Assembly: GCA_016286365.1 (NCBI GenBank)
Contig: JAEESN010000005.1
Coordinates: 1 to 64,000 of the forward strand
Direction: 5' to 3'
DNA length: 64,000 nucleotides
Origin: Treponema sp.
GTDB lineage: Bacteria; Spirochaetota; Spirochaetia; Treponematales; Treponemataceae
Part shown: piece by piece, positions 23,339 to 32,273 of the stretch
How positions within the stretch are numbered: the stretch's first letter is position 1
Layout of the letters: each line of letters opens with the position of its first letter
Position numbers and translations under genes: made by a program
The notes under the pieces: model-generated
What the model was told of the DNA's origin: nothing
Seen by the model: the letters and a program-made list of their open reading frames with translations, nothing else
Database searches by the model: none

Positions 23339-26035
23339 ATGTCAGAAAATTTAGTACAGTCAGTTCAGGATATGCTCAAGGAAGAAACCTGGACACGCGC
23401 AACAATCAGTAATTACACTCAGAACAACCTTAAGGAACTCACAGCTATTGTTGACGAAGCACGCAATCAGAATTGTGTAAATGAACTTTTAGATATCTGT
23501 AATGAGCATCTGGCACATTCAAAAGACAGTATCATTGCTCTTTATCTTTCGGGAATCTTCTCTCTCCAGAAGGGTGGAATCGATAACCAGTCTCTGGAAA
23601 TCCTTGTAGACATCTTCCAGAAAAACCACAAGGAATCAATTGTTAATTATCTTTGCGAAAACATCCTTGCCGACGATCCAAACAATAAGTTTGCTTTAAG
23701 AACACTCGCAGATTCTTATCTTGCAGACAACAACGAAAAAGTATGGGAATTATATACAACCCTCGTAAAGATTGATTTTACAGAAGCTGAACTTGCTAAA
23801 ACTCTTGCAGAACATTTTGATGCAGAAGGAAACAAGGAACAGGCAATCGAATATTACAAGAAGGCAATCTTACGCTTTATAAACAACGACAATTATGCTG
23901 CATGTAAAGATATCTGGACAAAACTCGTTCAGGAAATCCCTTCCGAAATCGAATTCTTCCAGCTTTTACGCAGAAAAATCTCTAAAAAATTCAGTGAATT
24001 AAAAACAACTACCCTCATGCAGGAACTTTACAACTGGTACAAGGACAATGCAAAATGGGATGTTGCAATCGATATTCTTAAACAGAACCTTGAAGTTGAA
24101 CCAAAAGACACATGGGCAAGAAAAGAACTTGCTGACTGTTACAAGGCAAAATATGCAGGACACAGTCACCTTGATGAATACATCAGTTCTTCAAACCTTA
24201 CACAGAATTTCCGTAACGTATTCGAAGCCATCAACGACTTTGAAAAACACATCGCTTTCGACAAGGGATGCTTTGTATTCCACAGAAACTGGGGTGTTGG
24301 TAAAATCGCCAAGCTCGAAAAAGATACCCTCAAAATCAACTTTGGAAAGAGAAACGGTATTCACGACATGTCATTAAAGATGGCAGTTACAGCTTTACAG
24401 CCACTTTCAAAAGATCACATCTGGGTACTCAAGGCTACAACTTCTAAAGACGAACTTGCTAAAAAAATCAAGGCAGATAAAAAATGGGCTTTACAGACAA
24501 TCATCAAGAGCTTTGACAACAACTGTGACTTTAAGCGCATTAAGGCAGAACTTGTTCCTGTAATCCTTACACCGGGTGAATGGACAAGCTGGAATACTGC
24601 TGCTAAAAAACTCCTGGAAACAGATGCAACTTTCGGAGTTAATCCAAACGACATCAACATCTACATGGTTCGCGAAAACGAAATCAGCCCTGAAGAAAAA
24701 CTCTCTAACGAATTTAAGGCACAGAAACAGTTCTTCGCAAGAATCGATATTTTGATGAAGTTCTTAAACAATGACCTTACAGATAAATCAAGTGAACTCT
24801 TTGCAGAAATGTATTCATACTTCACAAATTATCTTAAGACAATCACAAAGGTTAACGAACAGGTTATTGCTTCTTACCTCGTAGTTAAAAAGCTTTCTGC
24901 AATGGACAAACAGTTCAACTTCCCTATCAGAGAAACATTTGCAGAACTTTATTCTAAGATTGAAAATCCAAAAGCAATTTACAACGAATTAAAAGATACA
25001 AAAAATACAAGCCTCAAAAAGGACTTCCTTGATGCAATCAAGATGCTTCCGGACTGGAACGTTCAGTATGTAAAACTCTTCCCTACTGTTCTTGATGAAT
25101 CATTAATCGATGACCTTGTAAAAGGCGGCTTTACTTCCGATGTAGAAAAGCTTGTTAAGACAAGTTTTGAATCTTACAAAGATTACCGCGAAACTATCCT
25201 CTTCTTCTTTAAGAATTGTCAGAATAAAGAATGGTTCAAATCTGCTAAAGTTGATTTTGAAGATCAGCTTATTGCCCTCATCAATCTTATTGAACTTACA
25301 TTCCGCGAAATCAACAATCACGTTAATTCTACAGACAACAAGAAGATTAATAAAAACGCAACAGACCTTCTCTTTACAGACAAGGCATTGTTCAAATATC
25401 TTGCTGATCAGGACGAAAAGACTGTTAAAAAGCTTTACACACTCATCGACGATATTCCTGATATTGACCCTTCTTATAAGGCACAGACACGTAACAAGAT
25501 TCTCGAGAAATTCCCTGACTTCAAATTCCGTGTTTCAGAAGAAAAGAGTTCAAAACCAAAGGGAATGCTCGTTACAGCTGCAAAGCTTGCAGAAAAGAAA
25601 GCAGAACTCGAAAACATTCAGAACGTTCTTATTCCACAGAACGCAAAGGATGTTGCAGATGCACGTGCAAAGGGCGACTTGAAGGAAAACGCAGAATACA
25701 AAGCAGCAAAGGAAGAACAGCACATGCTCAACCTTTCACTTACAAAGCTCCAGGAAGAACTCAACCGCGCTACAGTATTCGATCCTACAACAAGTACAAC
25801 AGCAATCGTTTCTTTTGCTACAATCGTTACACTCGAAGATACAGAAACAAAAAATACTGTTACTTACACAGTTCTTGGTCCTTGGGAATCTGATCCTGAA
25901 AACAACATCATTTCTTACATGTCACCAATCGGAAATGCAATCATGGATAAAAAGGTTGATGACACATGTTCATTCACAGTTAATGAGCACAAATATAATT
26001 ATGTTGTAAAGGAAATCAAAAAGGCTAAGATTTAG
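23339..26035 (+). CDS. greA: GreA transcript-cleavage factor with ~730-residue N-terminal extension
   Basis: GreA rescues backtracked RNA polymerase by stimulating transcript cleavage. In this 898-residue protein the GreA domain occupies roughly residues 735-898: a coiled coil with the acidic-tip motif GDLKENAEYKAAKEEQ (from 779) and the FKBP-like C-terminal domain (TYTVLGPWESDPENNIISY). Normal GreA is about 158 residues. The preceding ~730 residues are helical with TPR-like repeats (EQAIEYYKKAILRFINNDNYAAC, WDVAIDILKQNLEVEP) and a KOW/CarD-like segment (FDKGCFVFHRNWGVGKIAKLEKDTLKINF, near 300-335). AGGAG supports the start. Long GreA forms are known from spirochaetes. Confidence 0.9.
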   Translation: MSENLVQSVQDMLKEETWTRATISNYTQNNLKELTAIVDEARNQNCVNELLDICNEHLAHSKDSIIALYLSGIFSLQKGGIDNQSLEILVDIFQKNHKESIVNYLCENILADDPNNKFALRTLADSYLADNNEKVWELYTTLVKIDFTEAELAKTLAEHFDAEGNKEQAIEYYKKAILRFINNDNYAACKDIWTKLVQEIPSEIEFFQLLRRKISKKFSELKTTTLMQELYNWYKDNAKWDVAIDILKQNLEVEPKDTWARKELADCYKAKYAGHSHLDEYISSSNLTQNFRNVFEAINDFEKHIAFDKGCFVFHRNWGVGKIAKLEKDTLKINFGKRNGIHDMSLKMAVTALQPLSKDHIWVLKATTSKDELAKKIKADKKWALQTIIKSFDNNCDFKRIKAELVPVILTPGEWTSWNTAAKKLLETDATFGVNPNDINIYMVRENEISPEEKLSNEFKAQKQFFARIDILMKFLNNDLTDKSSELFAEMYSYFTNYLKTITKVNEQVIASYLVVKKLSAMDKQFNFPIRETFAELYSKIENPKAIYNELKDTKNTSLKKDFLDAIKMLPDWNVQYVKLFPTVLDESLIDDLVKGGFTSDVEKLVKTSFESYKDYRETILFFFKNCQNKEWFKSAKVDFEDQLIALINLIELTFREINNHVNSTDNKKINKNATDLLFTDKALFKYLADQDEKTVKKLYTLIDDIPDIDPSYKAQTRNKILEKFPDFKFRVSEEKSSKPKGMLVTAAKLAEKKAELENIQNVLIPQNAKDVADARAKGDLKENAEYKAAKEEQHMLNLSLTKLQEELNRATVFDPTTSTTAIVSFATIVTLEDTETKNTVTYTVLGPWESDPENNIISYMSPIGNAIMDKKVDDTCSFTVNEHKYNYVVKEIKKAKI

Positions 26036-26040
26036 TCAAA

Positions 26041-26059
26041 AAGGAGATTAAATCTCCTT
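26041..26059 (+). terminator. Hairpin just after the GreA-fusion gene
   Basis: AAGGAGAT and ATCTCCTT form an 8-bp stem with a TAA loop 5 nt after the stop. It lacks a following T-run and may stabilise the 3' end. Confidence 0.4.
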
Positions 26060-26063
26060 ACAG

Positions 26064-26125
26064 CTGAAAAAAAAGAGGCAGTCTTTTAAGTGTATTCAAA
26101 CTCGCTTTAAGACTGCCCTTTTATT
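26064..26125. terminator. Bidirectional terminator between greA fusion and deoC
   Basis: GGCAGTCTT (26077-26085) pairs with AAGACTGCC (26109-26117). A T-rich run follows on the plus strand and a run of eight T follows on the minus strand, so it can end both convergent genes. Confidence 0.85.
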
Positions 26126-26166
26126 TTATAAGCAATATGGTTAACAAATTTATTGCAACAACTCTC

Positions 26167-26889
26167 TTACAATAAATCTTCTTTCCAGTTTTCGATGATT
26201 CGAACTCCGCTCGAAGTTCCAAGTCTGTTTGCTCCGGCTTTAATCATTGTAGCTGCCATATTTGCAGTTCTTATACCACCAGAAGCTTTTACTCCCATAT
26301 CAGGACCTACAGTTTCCCTCATCAGCTTTACGTGATATTCGCTTGCTCCGTTTGGAAGCAATTTTCCGTCGATATCTTTTAAGGTTGCAAATCCGGTAGA
26401 AGTCTTAACAAAATCAGCTCCGGCTTTTTTTGCACAAAGACAGCAGTTTACGATTGTACTGTCGTCTAAAAGGCAGGTTTCTAATATTACCTTTACGATA
26501 ATATTCTTTCCATGTTTTTTACCTTCTTCGCGGCAGGTTTGTACAACTGTTGCAATATCGCTTCCGACAACAGAAAGGCGCCCGTCTCTGGCAGCACCAA
26601 TGTTTAATACCATGTCTATTTCGTCTGCACCGTTATCTATAGCGTCTTTTGCTTCAAGAGCTTTTGCACTTGTGGAATTAGCCCCAAGAGGAAAACCTAC
26701 GACTGTACAAACTTTAACTCCTGTATCTTTAAGAGCGCTTACAGCATAAGGCACGTAAACAGGATTAACGCATACAGAAGCAAAACTGTATTTAGCAGCT
26801 TCGTTACAAATCTGTTCTACATCCTTTACTCCGGCTTCGGGAAGTAAGATTGTGTGGTCTATATAAGATGCTATTTCTTTTTTTGTCAT
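26167..26889 (-). CDS. deoC: Deoxyribose-phosphate aldolase
   Basis: The enzyme splits 2-deoxyribose-5-phosphate into glyceraldehyde-3-phosphate and acetaldehyde in deoxynucleoside breakdown. The 240-residue class I aldolase shows the Schiff-base Lys in [11 protein letters not shown] and the second active-site Lys in [11 protein letters not shown], plus VVGFPLGA and [10 protein letters not shown]. The start is at 26889, with TATAAT ending 6 nt upstream and no Shine-Dalgarno, implying a leaderless message. It stands alone between terminators, next to the divergent ferredoxin gene. Confidence 0.95.
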   Translation of the reverse strand: MTKKEIASYIDHTILLPEAGVKDVEQICNEAAKYSFASVCVNPVYVPYAVSALKDTGVKVCTVVGFPLGANSTSAKALEAKDAIDNGADEIDMVLNIGAARDGRLSVVGSDIATVVQTCREEGKKHGKNIIVKVILETCLLDDSTIVNCCLCAKKAGADFVKTSTGFATLKDIDGKLLPNGASEYHVKLMRETVGPDMGVKASGGIRTANMAATMIKAGANRLGTSSGVRIIENWKEDLL

Positions 26890-26895
26890 ATAATC

Positions 26896-26924
26896 ATTAT
26901 ATCAATCTGGTCCTTTTTTGTCTT
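26896..26924 (-). promoter_or_regulatory. deoC promoter, AAGACA-N17-TATAAT
   Basis: On the minus strand AAGACA (26919-26924) and a perfect TATAAT (26896-26901) are 17 nt apart. The -10 ends 6 nt before the ATG. Confidence 0.65.
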
Positions 26925-26996
26925 GCGGAATTTACCTTTATACGTTAATATGTAGTCAATATTTTATTAGAGCAATATTTTATAGGAGACCAAAAC

Positions 26997-27167
26997 ATGG
27001 CATTTAAAATTACAGACCAGTGTGTAAACTGCGGAGCTTGTGAAGCAGATTGTCCTGTTTCTGCAATCGTAGAAGCTGACAATGCAAGAAAAATCGAAGC
27101 AGACAAATGTATCAGCTGCGGTTCTTGCGCTGCATCTTGCCCTGCAGAAGCTATTGTTGAAGAATAA
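26997..27167 (+). CDS. Small 2[4Fe-4S] ferredoxin
   Basis: The frame is only 57 codons (56 residues). It carries two complete CxxCxxCxxxCP motifs, Cys9/12/15/19 and Cys38/41/44/48, the arrangement of clostridial-type ferredoxins that carry low-potential electrons in the cytoplasm. The start follows TAGGAGACC seven nt upstream. It is a single-gene unit with its own terminator. As an Fe-S protein it is a likely client of the SUF system encoded earlier in the window. Confidence 0.95.
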   Translation: MAFKITDQCVNCGACEADCPVSAIVEADNARKIEADKCISCGSCAASCPAEAIVEE

Positions 27168-27186
27168 TAAATACTTCGGGTTTGAA

Positions 27187-27226
27187 AAAAAGAGTCTGTC
27201 CCTAAAAAGATACGGCTCTTTTTTTT
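27187..27226 (+). terminator. Terminator after ferredoxin
   Basis: AAAAAGAGTC (27187-27196) pairs with GGCTCTTTTT (27214-27223, one G-U) and runs into T to 27226. Confidence 0.75.
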
Positions 27227-27247
27227 ATGCTGATTTAAGGTCCTTAA

Positions 27248-27484
27248 ATGAAAAATATTAATTCAAAACTGAAAAATCTTTTAATCATCCTCGTGGTTTT
27301 ATTCCTCTGCTTTCTTTGTTCCTTTGTGATTGTCTGGCCGCTTTGGAAATTCTCCACTTCCCTTCCAAAAGTTTATACCGCAGTTGTTTTAATCCTATTT
27401 TTTATCCTTGTGATATTTTTTATTGTACGAAAAATCCAGAAAAATAAAAAACTGAAGTCAAAAAAAACACTTAAAAATGAATGA
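27248..27484 (+). CDS. Small two-helix membrane protein
   Basis: The 78-residue product has two hydrophobic helices (about 10-30 and 42-61) and a very basic C-terminal tail (VRKIQKNKKLKSKKTLKN). I do not recognise a family. It precedes the M23 endopeptidase gene by 23 nt on the same strand and may be co-transcribed with it. The ribosome site is weak (AAGG 9 nt upstream). Confidence 0.5.
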   Translation: MKNINSKLKNLLIILVVLFLCFLCSFVIVWPLWKFSTSLPKVYTAVVLILFFILVIFFIVRKIQKNKKLKSKKTLKNE

Positions 27485-27507
27485 TTAAATTCAGATAATA
27501 TAAAAAG

Positions 27508-28461
27508 ATGAAAAAATCAAAGTCCACAATCATATTGTTTTTATCTCTTTTTTTGATTCCGCTTCTGATGTCTCAGACAAAGTCATTTGTTATTTTCCGC
27601 GAGATTGAATTCCCGCTTGAACGAATGGCTAAAATCCCAAAATTAAATTCAAAAGATCAGATGTTCCGCGAATACAGTTATGCAGTAGAAGATAATTACA
27701 AAAACATTGTGAATAAAAAACCTGTGGACCTTTTCTTTTTTACATATACTGTTGAAGATGATTCAACTCTTTTAGAAATTGCTTCGCGCTGCAACATCAC
27801 TTACGATACAATTGCAACAATCAACAGGATGGAAAATATCACATCTTCGGTAAAAGGAAAAACATTAATTCTTCCAACAGCACCGGGGCTTTTTATAAAT
27901 AAAAATCAGACTGATAATGCTCTTGAAGTACTCCTCCACGAAGAATATTTTGATTCAATTACAGGGGGGACAACCCTTTATAACATCGGGAAAAATCAGT
28001 TCTTCTTTCTTTCAGATAAAAAATTTTCTCCTACAATACGCTCTTACTTCCTCGACGCAACTTTAAGCCTGCCAATCGAAAGAAAAAAGTTCTGGATATC
28101 TTCTGATTTTGGAAGAAGAAAGCAGCCTTTTACAGGTGAGTTCCAGAATCATAATGGAGTTGATTTAGCGGCCCCTACAGGAACACCGGTTCACGCAATA
28201 AAAGATGCAGTCGTAAAAAGCGCAGTAAAGGGAAACGCAACCTTTGGTAATTACATTGTACTTACACACGATAACGGCAAAATGACAAGCCTTTACGCAC
28301 ACCTTTCTAAAATTGATGTGGAGCCGGGACAGAGAGTAAGAAAAGGCGAAGTAATCGGAAAAGTCGGACAGACTGGAATGGCTACAGGACCACACCTTCA
28401 TTTTGAAATAAGACAGGGCGGAATTGCTCTAGACCCGGAAAGCAAATTAAGGTTAAAATAG
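27508..28461 (+). CDS. LysM-M23 peptidoglycan endopeptidase
   Basis: The 317-residue exported protein has an N-terminal signal/anchor (KSTIILFLSLFLIPLLM), a LysM-type module (about 80-125: TYTVEDDSTLLEIASRCNITYDTIATINRM, then GKTLILPTAPG) that binds peptidoglycan, and a C-terminal M23 (LytM) metallopeptidase (about 195-310). The zinc ligands are visible as HNGVDLAAPTG and the closing GPHLHFEIRQGG. All ligands are present, so an active enzyme is expected. It precedes a PEGA-like protein by 15 nt and a PBP by 1.3 kb, a cell-wall neighbourhood. Confidence 0.9.
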   Translation: MKKSKSTIILFLSLFLIPLLMSQTKSFVIFREIEFPLERMAKIPKLNSKDQMFREYSYAVEDNYKNIVNKKPVDLFFFTYTVEDDSTLLEIASRCNITYDTIATINRMENITSSVKGKTLILPTAPGLFINKNQTDNALEVLLHEEYFDSITGGTTLYNIGKNQFFFLSDKKFSPTIRSYFLDATLSLPIERKKFWISSDFGRRKQPFTGEFQNHNGVDLAAPTGTPVHAIKDAVVKSAVKGNATFGNYIVLTHDNGKMTSLYAHLSKIDVEPGQRVRKGEVIGKVGQTGMATGPHLHFEIRQGGIALDPESKLRLK

Positions 28462-28476
28462 ACCCATAGAGGTCTT

Positions 28477-29469
28477 ATGAACCACAAACTCAAAAAACTG
28501 ATTATTCTTTTTTTTGTTTTCCTCATCCCTTCATTTTCCTTATTTTCGGAAGATATAAGGATTAAAAATCTTCAGATAATCAATGTCGAACAGGATGCAA
28601 ACTTCGAAGCAACTGCAAAGCTTAATATAAACGACGCGCTTGTTATCTTTCTTCCCGAAACCCTGCAATACATAGACGGCCTTGAATTAAAATTCGAAAT
28701 CCCGGAAGAACTTGCAGTTCAGAAATCGGCATGTGAGTTTGCAATTTACGAAGGATTAAATCCCATTCCAAAATCAGGACAGATTGATTACTCGGGCGAA
28801 AAGATTTTCCGCGGAATCATTCCTTCTAAATTTTCGTGGATTGTACAGATTCCTTTTTCGAATCAGAATAATTTAAAGACTAATCAATATACGACAAAAA
28901 TCGGACAGGTTCCAAAACTCAAAGATCATTATATTTTTGTAAGACTCCATCAGCTTATTGCAAATCTTCCGCAGGCTGTAATGGAAGCAGACATCAGCAT
29001 AACAATAAGACCGATTCTTTCGCACAAGGGAAAATTTCTTTTGAACTTAAGCTGCCCCGACGAAAACATCGAAACCTGTACAATTTTCATAGACGATACC
29101 GCCTACAATATGGGCTCAATCAAAAACGGAATCTTTCTTGAATCAGGAATCCACAATGTTACAATAATTTCTGAATACTACAGAACCGAAGTTCGCACCA
29201 TAAGAATTGATATGGCAAAGCAGACGGAACTGAGCATCAGGATGAGGAGCATTGAACCAACACTGATTATAACGGCTCCGAACGGAATAAAGATTTATAT
29301 AGACGACGAAGTCTGCACAAGAATCGGGCAGGAATTTGTAATCCCCGAAGGTAAACATAAAATCCGCTTTAATATAGGGGACTATGAAGTTACAAGGACA
29401 ATCGCAATCGTAAAAGGTCGTACCTATAAGGCAAATATCTCGGTAGATTTACAGGTTTCCGAAGAATAA
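28477..29469 (+). CDS. Exported protein with PEGA-like C-terminal repeats
   Basis: The 330-residue product has a signal peptide (LIILFFVFLIPSFSLFSED) and a beta-rich middle of unknown family. The last ~130 residues read like two PEGA-type surface repeats (IFIDDTAYNMGSIKNGIFLESGIHNVTIISEYYRTEVRTI; IKIYIDDEVCTRIGQEFVIPEGKHKIRFNIGDYEVTRTI). GAGG precedes the ATG at 8 nt, within a 5-bp hairpin AGACC/GGTCT. PEGA proteins usually sit in the envelope. It is probably co-transcribed with the M23 gene. Confidence 0.65.
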   Translation: MNHKLKKLIILFFVFLIPSFSLFSEDIRIKNLQIINVEQDANFEATAKLNINDALVIFLPETLQYIDGLELKFEIPEELAVQKSACEFAIYEGLNPIPKSGQIDYSGEKIFRGIIPSKFSWIVQIPFSNQNNLKTNQYTTKIGQVPKLKDHYIFVRLHQLIANLPQAVMEADISITIRPILSHKGKFLLNLSCPDENIETCTIFIDDTAYNMGSIKNGIFLESGIHNVTIISEYYRTEVRTIRIDMAKQTELSIRMRSIEPTLIITAPNGIKIYIDDEVCTRIGQEFVIPEGKHKIRFNIGDYEVTRTIAIVKGRTYKANISVDLQVSEE

Positions 29470-29539
29470 AAGAATAAAAAGCGCAGAAACTCACAGGTTT
29501 TTCAAAAAAATATTCAAAAAAATAAATCAAGACGATTAA

Positions 29540-29622
29540 AGATTTCGGGGGGTACGGTCGATAATATATATATCGGGGGCATTTTCCCCTCCCACCCATG
29601 CTCCCGATTGCCTGATGGGCAT
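29540..29622. other. GC-rich structured intergenic segment
   Basis: In an otherwise AT-rich gap this stretch carries a run of six G, CGATA/TATCG, GGGG/CCCC around GCATTTT, and CCATGC (29596-29601) able to pair with GCATGG (29619-29624). Base composition is unlike the surroundings. It could be a repeat remnant or a structured RNA. No convincing gene is seen. Confidence 0.4.
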
Positions 29623-29651
29623 GGCACGGTCTTAACCGTGCCTTTTTTTTT
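29623..29651 (+). terminator. Strong intrinsic terminator after the PEGA-like gene
   Basis: GGCACGGT (29623-29630) and ACCGTGCC (29635-29642) form a perfect 8-bp stem with a CTTA loop, followed by nine T. Confidence 0.93.
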
Positions 29652-29693
29652 GTCCGAATCTTTTTTTCTTTTTTTATCATAATCTTCTATATA

Positions 29694-29722
29694 TTGTATT
29701 TGTACATCAAAGATGATATAAT
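29694..29722 (+). promoter_or_regulatory. PBP promoter, TTGTAT-N17-TATAAT
   Basis: TTGTAT (29694-29699) and a perfect TATAAT (29717-29722) are 17 nt apart. The -10 ends 7 nt before the ATG at 29730, with no Shine-Dalgarno between. Confidence 0.65.
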
Positions 29723-29729
29723 TAATTTT

Positions 29730-32252
29730 ATGAAAAACGCTAAACTCAAAGTTAAAATACATTTAGGTTTTCTTTTCTTTTTTGCTATCTTTTTTGGAGC
29801 AGCCCTTGGGTTCCTCCTTTCAGAAACAACTAATATAGAAAATGTAGAATACTTTCAGGAAATAGATACAGCTCTTCCTTCAAAAATCGTAGACGTAAAC
29901 GGTGAATTAATCACTGAACTTACTGCCGAAGAAAAACGAGAAATCATCTCTTATGATGATTTACCTCAGCTTCTTATAGACGCCCTTATCACCCGTGAAG
30001 ACAGGGTTTTCTTTGCACACGACGGATTTACTTTTAAATCTATCATGCGTGCCGTAATTGGTGTACTTACAAGAAAACAGTTAGGTGGTGGTTCTACCCT
30101 TACACAGCAGATTGCAGGTTCCATTTATTGTGACCGTACAGATATGTCTGTAAAACGTAAGATTAAGGAATTGTGGTGGGCCGTACAGATGGAACGCCGT
30201 TATTCTAAAAACGAAATCCTGGAACTTTATTTAAATAAAATCTATCTTGGTGGCGGATGCTATGGAGTAAGTGCCGCATCTAAATATTATTTTGGTCACG
30301 ACGCTACACAGCTCACACCGGCCGAAGCAGCACTTCTTGTAATCCAGCTTTCGAGCCCTTCTAAATATAATCCTTTTGAACATCCTGATACTGCCATGGA
30401 AAGACAGCAGTACGTCCTTGAAGAAATGACTTCGGAAGGATACATCACAAAGGCAGAAGCAGAAGAATCATTCGAAGATTACTGGGGCAAATTTGACTTT
30501 ACAAGAACTTCAAACTCTTTCTATATGATGAGGGACGACAAAGCTCCATGGTTTAGTGAATACGTTCGCCGTGAACTTGGTAACCTTATCTACGGTTCGG
30601 ATGATATCTACTCAAGCGGATTTACTGTAAATACAACCCTCAATCTTGCACATCAGAAAGTTGCAGAAGAGGTAATGGCAAAATATATTGAAGAAGCCAA
30701 CAGAAGATATAAAAACGAATCAAGCATGAAGACTAATCAGGCTTATTACACATATATTCCTATGGCAGAACTTGTAGCAGAACTCTTTGGTATTCCAGGA
30801 TTAAACCTTGGTCATCAGAGAAGCTACATGAGGGCATGTTCAAGATACGTTTCGGAAGCAAACCCAATCCTGGATGTTGTTACAATGCTCAGCGGTGCAG
30901 ATGCAGTTAAACCTATTACTTATAAGGGTGTTGCACTTGCAAAAGAAGCAAACGAAAGAACAACTGTAGAAGGAACAATGATCAGTATTGATAACGAAAC
31001 CGGTTATATCAATGCCCTTGTTGGAGGAAGTAAGTACGGTCCAGATAACGAATACATCCGTGCAACTCAGGCTCCACTGCAGCCGGGTTCTACATTTAAA
31101 GCTATTTACTACTCTGCCGCAATTGATTCAAGACTTTACACACCGGCAACTATCATAAGCGATACTCCTGTTGTATTCGTTGCTGCAGACGGACAGAATT
31201 ATATTCCACAGAACTATGGTGGAAAGTGGAACGGAAACGTTTGTGTTTACTACGCTTTGATTCACTCCCTCAACGTTCCTTCTATCAAGATTCTTGATGC
31301 AATCGGATTTGATGCCGCAATCGACAGAGCCATTGCACTCCTTGGTATTCCCGAAAAAGAAGTTCCATACAGAAACTTTGAACCGGTTTATCCTTTGGGA
31401 CTTGGAAGTTGTGACGTAAAACCAATTGAACTTGCACGTGCCTTTGCAATCTATGCAAACGGCGGAAAGATTGTAACACCAATTGCAATCAGAAACGTTC
31501 TTGATAAAAACGGCGACATCTTTGACGATCCAGAACAGAGAATTAAAGATGAACATGCAGCAATGGGAGAAGCAGCACAGATTATCTCTCCACAGACTGC
31601 ATTCGTTATGACTAAGATGCTCGAAATGACAGTACACGGTGGTGGTACTCTTGCAAACGTAAAGAACGCTTTGAACTATACAAACTCTGAAGGAAGACAG
31701 TATTCTATTCCTTCTGCAGGTAAAACCGGTACTACACAGAACTGGGCCGATGCATGGGCATGTGGATTTACTCCTTATTACACCGCTGCCTTCTGGTTCG
31801 GATTCGACAGACGTGGTCAGTCTCTTGGTTTGAGTATTACAGGTTCTTCTCTTTGTGGACCTGCATGGGGTGAATTCTTCCACGAAATCCACGCAGACTT
31901 ACCTGTAAAACAGTTCCCTGTTCCGGAAGACGGAGTTTCTCAGGCTACTGTATGTCGTAAGAGTGGTTTACTTGCAACAAAAGACTGCGACGAAGGTACT
32001 GCTACTTTGTGGTTCCTCTCTGGTACCGTACCTGGAAGCTATTGTAATATTCATACTAATCACGAAGTTAAGAATGTATTGCTCGAAAGAATTGAACATG
32101 AACACCTTCTTTCGGGAATCGGATACGAAGAAGAGATAGATGATTCTCCTTTATCGTTCGACCTTGATGAAACAGAAACACCTGCTGTTCCAACAAACAA
32201 GAAGAAGGACGAGGAAGAAGAAGATTCATTCGATAACTTCCTTATTGACTAA
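29730..32252 (+). CDS. PBP1A-type bifunctional peptidoglycan synthase
   Basis: Class A PBPs polymerise lipid II and cross-link peptides at the outer face of the inner membrane. The 840-residue product has one N-terminal helix (about 11-31), a GT51 glycosyltransferase (catalytic Glu90 in TREDRVFFAHDG; GGSTLTQQIAG near 120-130) and a transpeptidase domain with STFK (Ser454, Lys457), SLN (513-515) and KTGTT (near 660). The C-terminal ~70 residues are acidic and disordered, ending DKKKDEEEEDS-like sequence. The start is set at 29730, where the basic/hydrophobic N-terminus begins; the upstream frame overlaps the promoter. Confidence 0.93.
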   Translation: MKNAKLKVKIHLGFLFFFAIFFGAALGFLLSETTNIENVEYFQEIDTALPSKIVDVNGELITELTAEEKREIISYDDLPQLLIDALITREDRVFFAHDGFTFKSIMRAVIGVLTRKQLGGGSTLTQQIAGSIYCDRTDMSVKRKIKELWWAVQMERRYSKNEILELYLNKIYLGGGCYGVSAASKYYFGHDATQLTPAEAALLVIQLSSPSKYNPFEHPDTAMERQQYVLEEMTSEGYITKAEAEESFEDYWGKFDFTRTSNSFYMMRDDKAPWFSEYVRRELGNLIYGSDDIYSSGFTVNTTLNLAHQKVAEEVMAKYIEEANRRYKNESSMKTNQAYYTYIPMAELVAELFGIPGLNLGHQRSYMRACSRYVSEANPILDVVTMLSGADAVKPITYKGVALAKEANERTTVEGTMISIDNETGYINALVGGSKYGPDNEYIRATQAPLQPGSTFKAIYYSAAIDSRLYTPATIISDTPVVFVAADGQNYIPQNYGGKWNGNVCVYYALIHSLNVPSIKILDAIGFDAAIDRAIALLGIPEKEVPYRNFEPVYPLGLGSCDVKPIELARAFAIYANGGKIVTPIAIRNVLDKNGDIFDDPEQRIKDEHAAMGEAAQIISPQTAFVMTKMLEMTVHGGGTLANVKNALNYTNSEGRQYSIPSAGKTGTTQNWADAWACGFTPYYTAAFWFGFDRRGQSLGLSITGSSLCGPAWGEFFHEIHADLPVKQFPVPEDGVSQATVCRKSGLLATKDCDEGTATLWFLSGTVPGSYCNIHTNHEVKNVLLERIEHEHLLSGIGYEEEIDDSPLSFDLDETETPAVPTNKKKDEEEEDSFDNFLID

Positions 32253-32273
32253 AACTGATTAAAATGGAGAAAG

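Noticed and set aside
29390-29680. A 96-codon open frame on the minus strand across the GC-rich gap
   Set aside because: It runs through a strong plus-strand terminator and the structured segment, has no ribosome site and an amino-acid mix typical of chance frames.
31128-31892. A 254-codon minus-strand open frame inside the PBP gene
   Set aside because: It is the antisense shadow of a well-conserved transpeptidase domain; Cys and Ser rich with no domain.
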